Source: Pseudomonadota bacterium
Lineage (GTDB): Bacteria > Myxococcota_A > Polyangia > Polyangiales > Polyangiaceae
DNA: 17,719 nucleotides
Direction of reading: 5' to 3'
NCBI GenBank assembly: GCA_023411445.1
Contig: JAEYOT010000106.1
Coordinates: 1 to 17,719, forward strand
The notes below the pieces were generated by a model that saw nothing but the letters and a program-made list of their open reading frames with translations, searched no databases and was not told the DNA's origin. Shown here one piece after another: positions 7,663 through 15,327 of the stretch. The first letter of the stretch is position 1. Each line of letters opens with the position of its first letter. Position numbers and translations under genes: made by a program.

Positions 7663-8568
7663 GTGCTGCCCCACCTGCTCAACGGCGTCACGCTCGGCAT
7701 CCTGTTCGGCTTGCTCGCGCTCGGCTTCATGCTGATCGTCGGCATGATGGAGGTGATCAACCTGGCGCACGGCTCGCTGTTCACGCTCGGCGCGTACCTG
7801 GCCGTCGCGATCATCCAGCCGGGCTTTTTGGGCGGAGCTGCCGCCAGCTACTTGGAGCTGCCGCTCGCCGCGCGCTACGCGCTGGCGCTGATCGTCGCTC
7901 CGCTGCTCGTGGGGCTGGTGGGTATGGGGCTCGAGCGCTGCCTTCGCCGTACGTACGGCAAGAAGGCCGAGTATGGTCTCTTGCTCACGTTCGGTGCTGC
8001 CCTGGTGCTCGAGCAGGGCATTCGCAGCGTGTGGGGGCCGGGGGAGCAGAGCTTGCCGGTGCCCGAGGCCGTCAGCGGCGCGCTTTCGATCGGCGACTTG
8101 GTCTACTCGAAGTACCGCTTCTTCGCGGCTTTCCTGGGCCTAACGTTGATGGCGCTGGTCTGGCTGTTCTTGGAGCGAACGCCGTATGGCGCGCGCGTGA
8201 AGGCAGGCGCTCACGACGCCGAGATGGCGCGCGCCCTCGGGATCCACCTCGGCCGCCTGCGCGTGCTCGTGTTCGCGCTGGGCGCCGCGCTGGCGGCGCT
8301 GGCCGGGATCATCTTGACGCCGATCTGGGGTTTGCGTCCGCACGTCGGCGTGGACGCCGTGATCCCCGCCTTCTTGATCATCGCGCTCGGCGGAGTGGGC
8401 AGCTTCTGGGGTGCGGTGGCGGCAGGGATGTTGGTGGGTGTCACGGTCGGGCTCACCGGCGGTTACGCCGCCGAATGGTCGGTGCTGTCCATGTACTTGC
8501 TGCTCATCGTCGTGCTCACGCTGCGGGCGCGCGGGCTGATGGGCAAGCAGAGCGCGCTCGAGGCTTGA
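7663..8568 (+). CDS. Liv-type ABC importer permease, LivH family
   Basis: This 301-residue inner-membrane permease starts at GTG 7663, 4 nt after the binding-protein stop. It has the LivH hallmark INLAHGSLFTLGAYLAV near the N-terminus, about eight hydrophobic segments, and a cytoplasmic coupling loop (YGARVKAGAHDAEMARALGI) that should dock on an ATPase. It ends with IIALGGVGSFWGAVAAGMLVG, also typical. It pairs with the LivM-type permease that follows. Nothing is missing. Confidence 0.88.
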   Translation: MLPHLLNGVTLGILFGLLALGFMLIVGMMEVINLAHGSLFTLGAYLAVAIIQPGFLGGAAASYLELPLAARYALALIVAPLLVGLVGMGLERCLRRTYGKKAEYGLLLTFGAALVLEQGIRSVWGPGEQSLPVPEAVSGALSIGDLVYSKYRFFAAFLGLTLMALVWLFLERTPYGARVKAGAHDAEMARALGIHLGRLRVLVFALGAALAALAGIILTPIWGLRPHVGVDAVIPAFLIIALGGVGSFWGAVAAGMLVGVTVGLTGGYAAEWSVLSMYLLLIVVLTLRARGLMGKQSALEA

Positions 8569-8572
8569 GCCG

Positions 8573-9613
8573 ATGGCGCTGCACACCTCCGTCAGACTTC
8601 AGCGCGACCGTGGCAGCGCTCAGCCCTGGCTGACCCGACCGATGCTGGTCACGCTGCTGCTGCTGGCAAGCTATCCGCTCTGGGCCGAGCGTGTGGGCTT
8701 GTATCCCTACCTCGGCATCGAGGTGGCGATCTGGATGCTGTACGGGCTCGGCTACAATCTGCTCTTGGGCTACACGGGCCTGCCCGCCTTCGGGCACGGC
8801 GCATTCCTGGGCGTCGGCGCTTATGCGTACGGGCTGTGTTACCTGGCCGGATGGCAGAACCCGCTGCTATGCCTAGCGCTGGGGGCGCTGGCGGGCGGCG
8901 TCGCGGCGGGGCTGGTGGGCGCTTTGGTCGCGCGCCGCCGCGGCATCTATTTCGCGCTGCTCACCATCGCGTGCGGACAGGTGTTCTGGTTCGTGGCCAT
9001 CAAGGCGCACTCGCTCACCGGTGGTGAAGACGGTCTGCTCAACATCCGCAGACCCGCGCTGGGCGGCCTCACCCTGGCAGACGACGTCGCGCTCTACTAC
9101 CTGGTGCTGGTCGCGCTGGCGGCTGCGATCGTGGCGCTGTGGCGGCTGCTCCACTCGCCGCTGGGCATGGCCTTGCAAGCGATCCGCATGAACGAAGCTC
9201 GCGCCCGCTGCGTGGGCTACGACGTGGCGCGCACCCAATGGACGGTGATGGCGCTGTCTGGGTTCGTCGCCGGGCTCGCCGGCAGCTTGCTCACCCTGGC
9301 GCAGGAGAGCGCGTACCCTGACGTGATGAGCCTGCACAGCTCGGGCTTCATCGTGATGGCGGTGCTGATCGGCGGCGGTACGGTGAGCTTCTGGGGTCCG
9401 GTCCTGGGCGCGCTGGTGTTCATCTTGGCGCGAGATCTGCTGGGTGCCGTCACCTCGTCGTGGCCGTTCTGGTACGGCCTCTTGTTCATGGGCGTGGTGT
9501 TGTTCCAGCCCGAAGGCATCGCTGGAGCGTGGCAGCGCTACCGGCACAAGCTGCGAAGCCGAGTGGTAGCGGCTGCTGCGTCGAGCAACGAGGGACCCCG
9601 TGGCGCTGTTTGA
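8573..9613 (+). CDS. Liv-type ABC importer permease, LivM family
   Basis: This encodes 346 residues from ATG 8573, 4 nt after the LivH-type stop. The hallmarks of LivM are present: GYTGLPAFGHGAFLGVGAYA, a periplasmic LTGGEDGL segment, the coupling loop AIRMNEARARCVGYDVARTQ, then LIGGGTVSFWGPVLGA and a C-terminal VVLFQPEGI. About nine or ten transmembrane segments are expected. The last 14 nt overlap the start of the first ATPase gene, consistent with coupled translation. Confidence 0.88.
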   Translation: MALHTSVRLQRDRGSAQPWLTRPMLVTLLLLASYPLWAERVGLYPYLGIEVAIWMLYGLGYNLLLGYTGLPAFGHGAFLGVGAYAYGLCYLAGWQNPLLCLALGALAGGVAAGLVGALVARRRGIYFALLTIACGQVFWFVAIKAHSLTGGEDGLLNIRRPALGGLTLADDVALYYLVLVALAAAIVALWRLLHSPLGMALQAIRMNEARARCVGYDVARTQWTVMALSGFVAGLAGSLLTLAQESAYPDVMSLHSSGFIVMAVLIGGGTVSFWGPVLGALVFILARDLLGAVTSSWPFWYGLLFMGVVLFQPEGIAGAWQRYRHKLRSRVVAAAASSNEGPRGAV

Positions 9614-10346
9614 GGCTCGGCACGTGAGCAAGCGCTTCGGCGATCGCGTGGTGTTGGCGGACATCACGCTGTCCTTCGAGCAGGGGCGGCTCTCGGGCAT
9701 CGTGGGCCCGAACGGCGCCGGCAAGACCACCTGTTTCAACGTCCTCACCGGGCAGGTCCCGCCGGACCGAGGTCGCGTGCTGCTGGACGGGCAAGACGTC
9801 ACCGGGCTGTCAGCGCGGCAGCTCGCCGAGCGCGGCGTCGCTCGCTCGTTCCAGGTCGTGAGCCTGTTCGATGAGCTCACGGTGCTGGAAAACGCTCTGC
9901 TGGCCGTGCCGGAGATGCGCCGATCCGGCCTGAATCCCTTCAAGAGCGCGGCTGCCGATCGCGCGGCGCTCGACAAGGCCGCCCAGGCCGCGGAGCGAGT
10001 CGGGCTCGCGGGGCGCCTCGACGAGAAGGCGAAGAGCTTGTCGTACGGTGAGCGGCGCGCGCTGGACATCGCGGTGGCGCTCGCGGCGGAGCCCCGCGTG
10101 CTGTTCTTGGATGAGCCGACGCAGGGCCTGGGAGCGGAGGGGCGCGAGCGCCTGCTGGAGCTGATCGGTTCGCTCAGGCGCTCCTTCACCATCGTCATGA
10201 TCGAGCACGACCTGGACTTCTTGCTGCGGCTCGCCGATCGCGTTTTCGTGCTCCATTGGGGGCAGGTCATCGCGCAGGGGACGCCCGAGGAGCTGCGAGC
10301 CGATCCGTGGCTCGAGCGCGCGAGCCGGGGCGGCCGCGATGCTTGA
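9600..10346 (+). CDS. Liv-type ABC importer ATPase, LivG family
   Basis: This encodes 248 residues starting with GTG 9600 inside the end of the permease gene. It has Walker A GPNGAGKTT (36-44), Q-loop Q85, signature LSYGE (147-151; Tyr at the third position is common in LivG proteins), Walker B VLFLDE with catalytic E172, and switch H203 (EHD). It is a complete nucleotide-binding subunit. It should pair with the LivF-type subunit so that the two form composite ATP sites. The site using this protein's own Walker motifs and the partner's LSGGE is fully consensus. Confidence 0.88.
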   Translation: MALFEARHVSKRFGDRVVLADITLSFEQGRLSGIVGPNGAGKTTCFNVLTGQVPPDRGRVLLDGQDVTGLSARQLAERGVARSFQVVSLFDELTVLENALLAVPEMRRSGLNPFKSAAADRAALDKAAQAAERVGLAGRLDEKAKSLSYGERRALDIAVALAAEPRVLFLDEPTQGLGAEGRERLLELIGSLRRSFTIVMIEHDLDFLLRLADRVFVLHWGQVIAQGTPEELRADPWLERASRGGRDA

Positions 10347-10974
10347 GCTATTCGGCGTCGAGGCGTTCTACGGGGAAGCTCAGGCCCTGTTCGGTGTGGA
10401 TTTGCGCGTGGGCCCGGGTGAGGTGGTGGCGTTGCTCGGAGGCAGCGGGGCCGGCAAGACCACCGTCCTGCGCGCCATCTTGGGGCTGACACCAGCACGT
10501 CGTGGCTCGATTCGCTTCGATGGGCGAGACATCACCCGCGCCGCCACGAGCGACATCGCGCGCGCCGGTATCGGCTGGGTGCCACAGGATCGGCGTGTGT
10601 TTCCGGCCCTCACCGTGAGGCGGAACCTAGAGCTTGGCAGGAAGAGATCACCCTTTCGCAGCTTTTCCGACGCCGAGGTGTTCGAGCTGTTCCCCGCGCT
10701 GCCGCAGCTGCTCGAGCGCGACGCTGAGCAGCTGTCGGGCGGCGAGCTACAGATGGTCGCGATCGCGCGCGCGCTGCTGGGCGGGCCAGGTTTATTGCTC
10801 CTCGATCAGCCGGCGCAAGGCCTTTCGCCCATGCTGGCGCAGGACGTGATGCAAGCGATCGCGCGCCTGCGCGCAGAGGGTCGCGCCATATTGATCGTGG
10901 AGCAAGACGTGCGTAGCGTGCTGCACGTCTGCGACCGTTCTTACCTGCTGAGCGCTGGTCGGGTGCAGCCATGA
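10339..10974 (+). CDS. Liv-type ABC importer ATPase, LivF family, with Walker B Glu-to-Gln change
   Basis: This encodes 211 residues, a little shorter at the C-terminus than usual LivF proteins (about 235). Walker A is GGSGAGKTT (34-42), the Q-loop Gln is Q83 and the signature LSGGE (132-136) is perfect. Walker B reads LLLLDQPAQG: the catalytic Glu expected after D156 is Gln157 (codons GAT CAG at 10804-10809). The switch region is VEQD (187-190), as LivF proteins usually have EQN rather than EHD. The ATP site using these Walker motifs pairs with the LSYGE signature of the LivG-type partner and may be catalytically weak. It starts 8 nt inside the LivG-type gene and ends in an ATGA overlap with the third ATPase. 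Confidence 0.85.
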   Translation: MLELFGVEAFYGEAQALFGVDLRVGPGEVVALLGGSGAGKTTVLRAILGLTPARRGSIRFDGRDITRAATSDIARAGIGWVPQDRRVFPALTVRRNLELGRKRSPFRSFSDAEVFELFPALPQLLERDAEQLSGGELQMVAIARALLGGPGLLLLDQPAQGLSPMLAQDVMQAIARLRAEGRAILIVEQDVRSVLHVCDRSYLLSAGRVQP

Positions 10975-11600
10975 CGACCCCGATCCTGGAAGCGCGCGGC
11001 CTGGAGAAGGTGTACACCCGCGGCTGGCTCAGCCAGCGGCCGACGTTCAGCCTGAAGGGATCGTTCCGGATCGAAGCGCCAGAGGTGGTTGGCGTGCTGG
11101 GACCCAACGGCGCGGGCAAGACGACGCTCTTCGAGCTGCTTGCCGGCAGCTCGGCGCCGACCCGCGGTCAAGTCCTGTGCGACGGCCGCGACGTCCACAC
11201 GGTGAAGTACCACGAGCGCGATCGCCTGGTCGTCCACTACCACCAGTCGTACCAAGTGCGGGCGGTGCGGCGCAGCAAGCCGAGCTTCTTGCTGCAGCCG
11301 GCGCACCGGGAGCGCCCGCTGGTGCACCTGTTCGACGAGCCGCCGCTCAGCCCGCAGGACGGCTATGTCGGGTTCATGCTCGGCTTCTTCGAGCAGCTCC
11401 GTCAGCGGGGCTCCGTCGTGATGCTGTGTCTTCACCCCCGCGAGGCATTTCATTTGCAGATCTTGCGCCAGTATTGCCAACGCTTCCTGTTCGTGGCGGG
11501 CGGCCACGTCACGGAGCGCAGCACGTACGAGCAATTTTTGGCCAACCCCGGCGTGCGGGAGTACCTGGGCGACTTGGCCGCTGCCCCCGAGGCGCGATGA
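10971..11600 (+). CDS. Third, reduced ABC ATPase-like protein lacking the signature region
   Basis: This encodes 209 residues. It has Walker A GPNGAGKTT (44-52), Walker B LVHLFDEP (117-124; D122, E123) and a switch-like His at 155 (LCLHP), so it can plausibly bind and hydrolyse ATP. There is no LSGGQ-like motif. Only 72 residues separate the Walker A Lys from the Walker B Asp, against 129 in the LivG-type and 116 in the LivF-type neighbour, so most of the helical subdomain is absent. The intervening segment is rich in basic and His/Tyr residues (VKYHERDRL, VVHYHQSYQVRAVRRSK). The clean reading frame and GC-rich codons argue against decay. It may be a regulatory or motor ATPase tied to the importer, or a specialised family I do not recognise. 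Confidence 0.7.
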   Translation: MTTPILEARGLEKVYTRGWLSQRPTFSLKGSFRIEAPEVVGVLGPNGAGKTTLFELLAGSSAPTRGQVLCDGRDVHTVKYHERDRLVVHYHQSYQVRAVRRSKPSFLLQPAHRERPLVHLFDEPPLSPQDGYVGFMLGFFEQLRQRGSVVMLCLHPREAFHLQILRQYCQRFLFVAGGHVTERSTYEQFLANPGVREYLGDLAAAPEAR

Positions 11601-11650
11601 GCAGCTACCAGCTGCTGCTCGACATCGACGGCGCTTTACACTTGGATTGA
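11597..11650 (+). CDS. Coupled 17-codon ORF, possibly a gene remnant
   Basis: ATG 11597 overlaps the third ATPase stop (ATGA) and reads MSSYQLLLDIDGALHLD before TGA 11648-11650. The coupled start is exactly the style of this operon. The sequence hhhDIDGAL resembles motif I of HAD phosphatases (DxDGTL). It could be a genuine tiny leader or peptide, or the surviving N-terminus of a deleted HAD-like gene. Translation is not shown by the sequence alone. Confidence 0.3.
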   Translation: MSSYQLLLDIDGALHLD

Positions 11651-11659
11651 GCCTGCCCC

Positions 11660-12436
11660 ATGACGACCCCACTCCCCAGCCTGAGCGGCAAGGTCGCGTT
11701 CGTGCCCGGCGGCAGCGGCGTTTTGGGCGCGGCCATCGCCGAGGGCCTCGGGGCAGCCGGCGCGCGCGTGGTCGTCGGCGGTACGGATGAAGCCAAGCTG
11801 CAGCGGGTCGCGGAGCGAGTGCGGGCCACGGGCGCAGAAGCCCGCGCCGTGGCGTTTGACGCGCGAAAGGTCCCGGACATCGCTCGCGCGGTGGACGCGG
11901 TGTGCGACTATTTCGGTCGCATCGACGTGCTCGTCAACGCCGTCGGCGTTCACCGTGAGCAGGCGTTGCTGGAGGCGACGGAGGACAGCTTCGACAGCGT
12001 GATCGACCTGAACCTGAAGGCGGCCATGTTCCTCGGCCAAGCCGCGGCGCGGCGTCAGGTGGCGCAGCGGGAAGGCGGGCGTCACGTGCACTTGCTGTCC
12101 GTGCGCGCCTTGCTCGCGCTCAAGGGCAAAGGCTACTCCGCCTACACGGCGAGCAAGGGCGGGCTTGCCATGATCGTGAGGCAGCACGCGGTCGAGCTTG
12201 CGCCCCACGGCATCAACGTCAACGGCGTGGCCCCCACCTTCGTAGAGAGCGACATGGCGCAGCATCTGCTGAAGAATCCGCAGCAGAGAGCGCAGCTGCT
12301 CGAGCGCATCCCGCTCGGTCGCATCGCCCAACCGAGCGACATCGTGGGGCCTACTTTATTCTTCTGCGGACCGGCGAGCGAGCTCGTCACCGGTCAAATC
12401 CTGTACGTTGATGGAGGTTTGACGGCTTGTCAGTAG
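11660..12436 (+). CDS. Short-chain dehydrogenase/reductase (SDR)
   Basis: This 258-residue classical SDR carries the coenzyme loop VPGGSGVLG (15-23; Pro replaces the usual Thr), D67 after the third strand, NAVG (93-96), N118, catalytic S147 and the YTASK pair Y162/K166. It ends with the usual YVDGG near the C-terminus. The SVRALLALKGKGYSAY segment resembles gluconate- or ketogluconate-type and 3-oxoacyl reductase-like SDRs. It should interconvert an alcohol and a ketone on the imported compound or an early intermediate, with NAD(H) or NADP(H). Position between transporter and semialdehyde dehydrogenase supports a catabolic role. The substrate cannot be named. Confidence 0.85.
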   Translation: MTTPLPSLSGKVAFVPGGSGVLGAAIAEGLGAAGARVVVGGTDEAKLQRVAERVRATGAEARAVAFDARKVPDIARAVDAVCDYFGRIDVLVNAVGVHREQALLEATEDSFDSVIDLNLKAAMFLGQAAARRQVAQREGGRHVHLLSVRALLALKGKGYSAYTASKGGLAMIVRQHAVELAPHGINVNGVAPTFVESDMAQHLLKNPQQRAQLLERIPLGRIAQPSDIVGPTLFFCGPASELVTGQILYVDGGLTACQ

Positions 12437-12464
12437 CGTCGCCGCGGCCTCGGTGGGTACAATC

Positions 12465-13964
12465 ATGACCAACACTTTGCAGAACTACGTGGGCGGTAGG
12501 CTGGTGGACAGCGTGGGCTCCCGCTGGGGGGACGTCTTCAATCCAGCGCTCGGTTCCGTGGCGAGTCGGGTACCGATGTCCACCGCGGCGGACGTGAACG
12601 ACGCCGTGACGGTCGCGCAGCAGGCCTTCGAGACCTGGTCGGCGACGCCTCCGGTGCGTCGCGCGCGTGTCCTGTTCGCGTTCAAGGCACTGCTCGATCA
12701 GCACTTGGATGAGCTGGCGGCGTTGGTCACGGCCGAGCACGGCAAGGTGCTGGATGACGCGCGCGGCTCGGTGACACGCGGCCTGGAGGTGGTGGAGTTT
12801 GCCGCCGGTATCCCGCAGTTGCTCAAGGGTGAGTACAGCGAGGGCGTGGCGCGAGGGGTGGACAGCTGGTCCTTCCGCCAGCCGCTCGGCGTGTGCGCCG
12901 GCATCGGCCCGTTCAACTTCCCGGCGATGATCCCGCTGTGGATGGCGCCAGTCGCCATCGCTTGCGGCAACACCTTCATCATGAAGCCGTCCGAGAAGGT
13001 GCCGTCGCTGTCTTTGCGGCTGGCTGAGCTGTGGAGCAAGGCTGGCCTGCCGGCGGGTGTATTCAATGTGGTGAACGGCGATCGCGAGGTGGTCGACGCG
13101 TTCATCGAGCATCCGCACATCGCCGCCATCAGCCTGGTAGGTTCGACGCCCGTGGCGGAGAGCGTGTACCAGCGAGCGACGCGCCAAGGGAAGCGCGCTC
13201 AGTGCTTGGGCGGCGCGAAGAATCACCTGGTCGTCATGCCCGACGCGCCTCTGGAGCACACGGTGGACGCGCTGATGGGCGCGGCGTACGGCTCGGCAGG
13301 CGAGCGCTGCATGGCCATCTCGGTGGCAGTCGCGGTGGGCGCGGACACGGGCGATCGTTTGGTGGAGGCGCTCGTCCCGCGGGTGCAAGCGCTCAAGATT
13401 GGCCCCGGCACTCAGGCGGGGATGGACATGGGGCCCCTGATCACGCGACAGCACCTGGACAAGATCGCCGCGTACGTGGAGCTCGGCGTGCAAGAAGGGG
13501 CCAAGCTCTTGGTGGATGGTCGCGGCTGGAGCGTGCGCGGAGCCGAAAACGGCTTCTTCATGGGAGGCTGCCTGTTCGATCACGTCTCCGCTAGTATGAA
13601 GATTTACCAAGAGGAGATCTTCGGACCCGTGCTCGCGGTCGTCCGCGTGCCGACGCTCGACGCGGCTATCCAGCTGATCAACGCGCACCGCTACGGCAAT
13701 GGCGGAGCCATCTTCACCGCCAGCGGTGACGCAGCAGACGAGTTTACCAAGCGCATTCAAATCGGCATGGTAGGCGTGAACGTGCCGATCCCCGTGCCGA
13801 TGGCGTTTCACAGCTTCGGCGGTTGGAAGGCCTCTTTGTTCGGGGACCACTACATGCATGGCCCTGAGGGCGTGCGCTTCTTCACGCGGTTGAAGACCGT
13901 CACCTCGCGCTGGCCGCGCGGGCAGAGCGTTGGGGCGAGCTTTGCCATGCCCACGGTGAAGTAA
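12465..13964 (+). CDS. mmsA: CoA-acylating (methyl)malonate-semialdehyde dehydrogenase
   Basis: This encodes 499 residues from ATG 12465, with GGTGGG (12452-12457) 7 nt upstream as a likely ribosome site. A GTG at 12453 is also in frame but would overlap it. ALDH-fold hallmarks: N151 (PFNFP), KPSEKVP, catalytic Cys282 in GERCMA, and EEIFGP (383-388). The stretch CLGGAKNH (247-254) replaces the ELGG general-base motif of hydrolytic ALDHs, the mark of MmsA/IolA enzymes that transfer the acyl group to CoA. Arg105 and Arg281 are probably the conserved arginines implicated in substrate binding in this family. The reaction would be malonate- or methylmalonate-semialdehyde plus CoA and NAD to acetyl- or propionyl-CoA, CO2 and NADH. 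The family is shared by valine and inositol breakdown, so the symbol is by family only. Confidence 0.88.
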   Translation: MTNTLQNYVGGRLVDSVGSRWGDVFNPALGSVASRVPMSTAADVNDAVTVAQQAFETWSATPPVRRARVLFAFKALLDQHLDELAALVTAEHGKVLDDARGSVTRGLEVVEFAAGIPQLLKGEYSEGVARGVDSWSFRQPLGVCAGIGPFNFPAMIPLWMAPVAIACGNTFIMKPSEKVPSLSLRLAELWSKAGLPAGVFNVVNGDREVVDAFIEHPHIAAISLVGSTPVAESVYQRATRQGKRAQCLGGAKNHLVVMPDAPLEHTVDALMGAAYGSAGERCMAISVAVAVGADTGDRLVEALVPRVQALKIGPGTQAGMDMGPLITRQHLDKIAAYVELGVQEGAKLLVDGRGWSVRGAENGFFMGGCLFDHVSASMKIYQEEIFGPVLAVVRVPTLDAAIQLINAHRYGNGGAIFTASGDAADEFTKRIQIGMVGVNVPIPVPMAFHSFGGWKASLFGDHYMHGPEGVRFFTRLKTVTSRWPRGQSVGASFAMPTVK

Positions 13965-14858
13965 ATGAAGCGATCCACCGCGGCCTCTCCGGAGAACTAC
14001 GCTCAGCTGGAGAAGGCGATCATCGAGCAGTTTCCCAGCTTGAGCAAGCGCCTGCAGCAGATCGCCAGCCACGCGCTCGACAACCCGAGCGAGCTTGCGC
14101 TCGAGACGATTGCGCAGGTGTCGCAGCGCGCCGGCGTGCAGCCCAGCAGCCTCATCCGCTTCGCCAAGGTGTTCGGCTTCTCCGGCTACAGCGACATGCA
14201 GCGCGTCTTCCGCATGCGCCTCACCGACGCCATGCCGGACTACAAAGAGCGCCTGCGTTCGCTGGACGGTACGGATAGCGCTGGCGCAGAGCGCGCGGAC
14301 ATTGACGCTTTGCTCGAGCAGTTCGTGGAGGCCGACGTGGCGGGGCTTCGGCGCCTGCAGCAGCACAAGCGCATGGGCGCGCTGCTCGATCGCTCCATCA
14401 AGCTCATCACGGACTGTGAGACGGTGTACCTCGTCGCCCACCGCCGCTCCTTTCCCATCGCGTATTACCTAGCGTACGCGCTCAGCCAAATGAACGTGCG
14501 CAACGTGCTGGTAGATGGCGTCGGCGGCATGTTCCAGCAGCAAGTGGGCCACGCCACTAGCCGAGACGTCATCATCGCGATCAGCTCCAAAGCGTACTCA
14601 CCGGACGTGGCGCAGGTGGTGCGCGAATCCAAGCAGCGCGGCGTCAAGATCATCGCGATGACCGACAGCCCGCTCAGTCCCCTGGCGGAGCACGCCGATG
14701 TCAGCCTGGAGGTGCAGCAAGCCGCCGTCGGCCTGTTCCGCTCCCTCGCCGTCACCATGACGCTAGCGGTCACGCTCATCGTCGGCCTCGGCAAGGTGGT
14801 AGAAGCCCAGCGCAGCCAAAGCGGCAGCAGCCCCAGCAAGCGCTCACGTCGCTCCTGA
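13965..14858 (+). CDS. RpiR-family transcriptional regulator (HTH plus SIS domain)
   Basis: This encodes 297 residues, starting directly after the dehydrogenase stop codon with no spacer. The N-terminal 80 or so residues are an RpiR helix-turn-helix (SLSKRLQQIASHALDNP, ETIAQVSQRAGVQPSSLIRFAKVFGFSGYSDMQ in segments 25-70). A linker helix is followed by a SIS domain (about 130-280) with VYLVAHRRSFPIAYYLAYAL, DVIIAISSKAYSPDV and KIIAMTDSPLSPLAEHADV, the phosphosugar-binding fold. RpiR proteins repress or activate sugar, polyol and inositol catabolic genes in response to phosphorylated intermediates. As the last gene of the operon it probably controls it, through sites such as 5352-5375. The C-terminus ends in a basic Ser/Lys/Arg tail. 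Confidence 0.9.
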   Translation: MKRSTAASPENYAQLEKAIIEQFPSLSKRLQQIASHALDNPSELALETIAQVSQRAGVQPSSLIRFAKVFGFSGYSDMQRVFRMRLTDAMPDYKERLRSLDGTDSAGAERADIDALLEQFVEADVAGLRRLQQHKRMGALLDRSIKLITDCETVYLVAHRRSFPIAYYLAYALSQMNVRNVLVDGVGGMFQQQVGHATSRDVIIAISSKAYSPDVAQVVRESKQRGVKIIAMTDSPLSPLAEHADVSLEVQQAAVGLFRSLAVTMTLAVTLIVGLGKVVEAQRSQSGSSPSKRSRRS

Positions 14859-15327
14859 GATCTGGCACGTGACCCCATTCGCCTCGGGCCAGGTGCCCGC
14901 CCTGCCTCCATTGGGCTCCTGCCAGCTTGCTCGTTCTGCCGACGCTTCGGCCCACGCCGCTTGCGGGGCGAGGCTAGTCGCGCGCCGCCAGAATGTGTCG
15001 CACCCTTCTCACGCTCGCATCCATCCCTCGACCGCCTCGGGCTTCTCCGTGAACTGCCGGTAGTGGAAACGGTCGTACTTGCCACACCGCAGCATCAGCG
15101 CCCGCTCACGCACTTCCTCCGACGCTCAAAGCTCGCCACTCGGAGCGGGTGAAGTGCGGCGACGCTGGGGACAGAGGAGAAGGCCGCGCTTGGCCCGTCG
15201 CCAGCGCCTGTCGCTATCCTTGGCCCGCGCTGCGGCGCAGGGAGCTCCGCTTCTGCCGCGGGCTGCGCAGCCGCGCCGGCTGGAGGTCCTCGCAGCCGCT
15301 GAGCTGTCCCGCCCTTCCGACCTGGCG
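14859..15327. other. Intergenic stretch between the regulator and MFS genes
   Basis: This 469-nt stretch separates two genes that converge on it. No hairpin with a T-run was found for either gene. A short coding-like frame is present on the minus strand (15009-15113), listed separately. The remainder holds no gene that I can support. Confidence 0.6.
15009..15113 (-). pseudogene. Possible gene remnant or 34-codon small ORF
   Basis: From GTG 15113 the frame reads 34 residues including RALMLRCGKYDRFHY and TEKPEAVEGWMRA, ending at TGA 15009-15011. Nearly all third codon positions are G or C, as in the real genes here, and the composition is protein-like. A GGAGGA lies immediately upstream but too close to the GTG to be an ideal ribosome site. 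A stop at 15126-15128 blocks extension upstream. It may be the tail of a decayed gene. No family was recognised. Confidence 0.25.

Larger units (their letters stand above)
5461..14858 (+). other. Predicted operon: Liv-type importer, semialdehyde pathway, RpiR regulator
   Basis: The genes run in one direction. Overlaps are 4 nt (6357), 14 nt (9600), 8 nt (10339), 4 nt (10971) and 4 nt (11597). Gaps are 4 nt (7659-7662), 4 nt (8569-8572), 9 nt (11651-11659), 28 nt (12437-12464) and 0 nt (13964/13965). No terminator-like hairpin with a T-run was seen inside. One transcript from the promoter at 5342 is the simplest reading. Confidence 0.75.

Noticed and set aside
12458..12463. TACAAT before the semialdehyde dehydrogenase as an internal -10 box
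   Set aside because: The nearest TTGTCA (12427-12432) is 25 nt upstream, too far for a sigma-70 spacer, and no other -35 fits.
12387..14441. 684-codon open frame on the minus strand, and similar long antisense frames at 6204-7814 and 8873-10498
   Set aside because: They lie opposite genes with clear conserved motifs. Their translations are Arg/His/Ala-rich with no domain sense. Long antisense frames are a by-product of high GC3 codon use.
15261..15272. GGCTGCGCAGCC perfect palindrome as terminator of the MFS or regulator gene
   Set aside because: It has no loop and no T-run, and such GC palindromes are expected by chance here.
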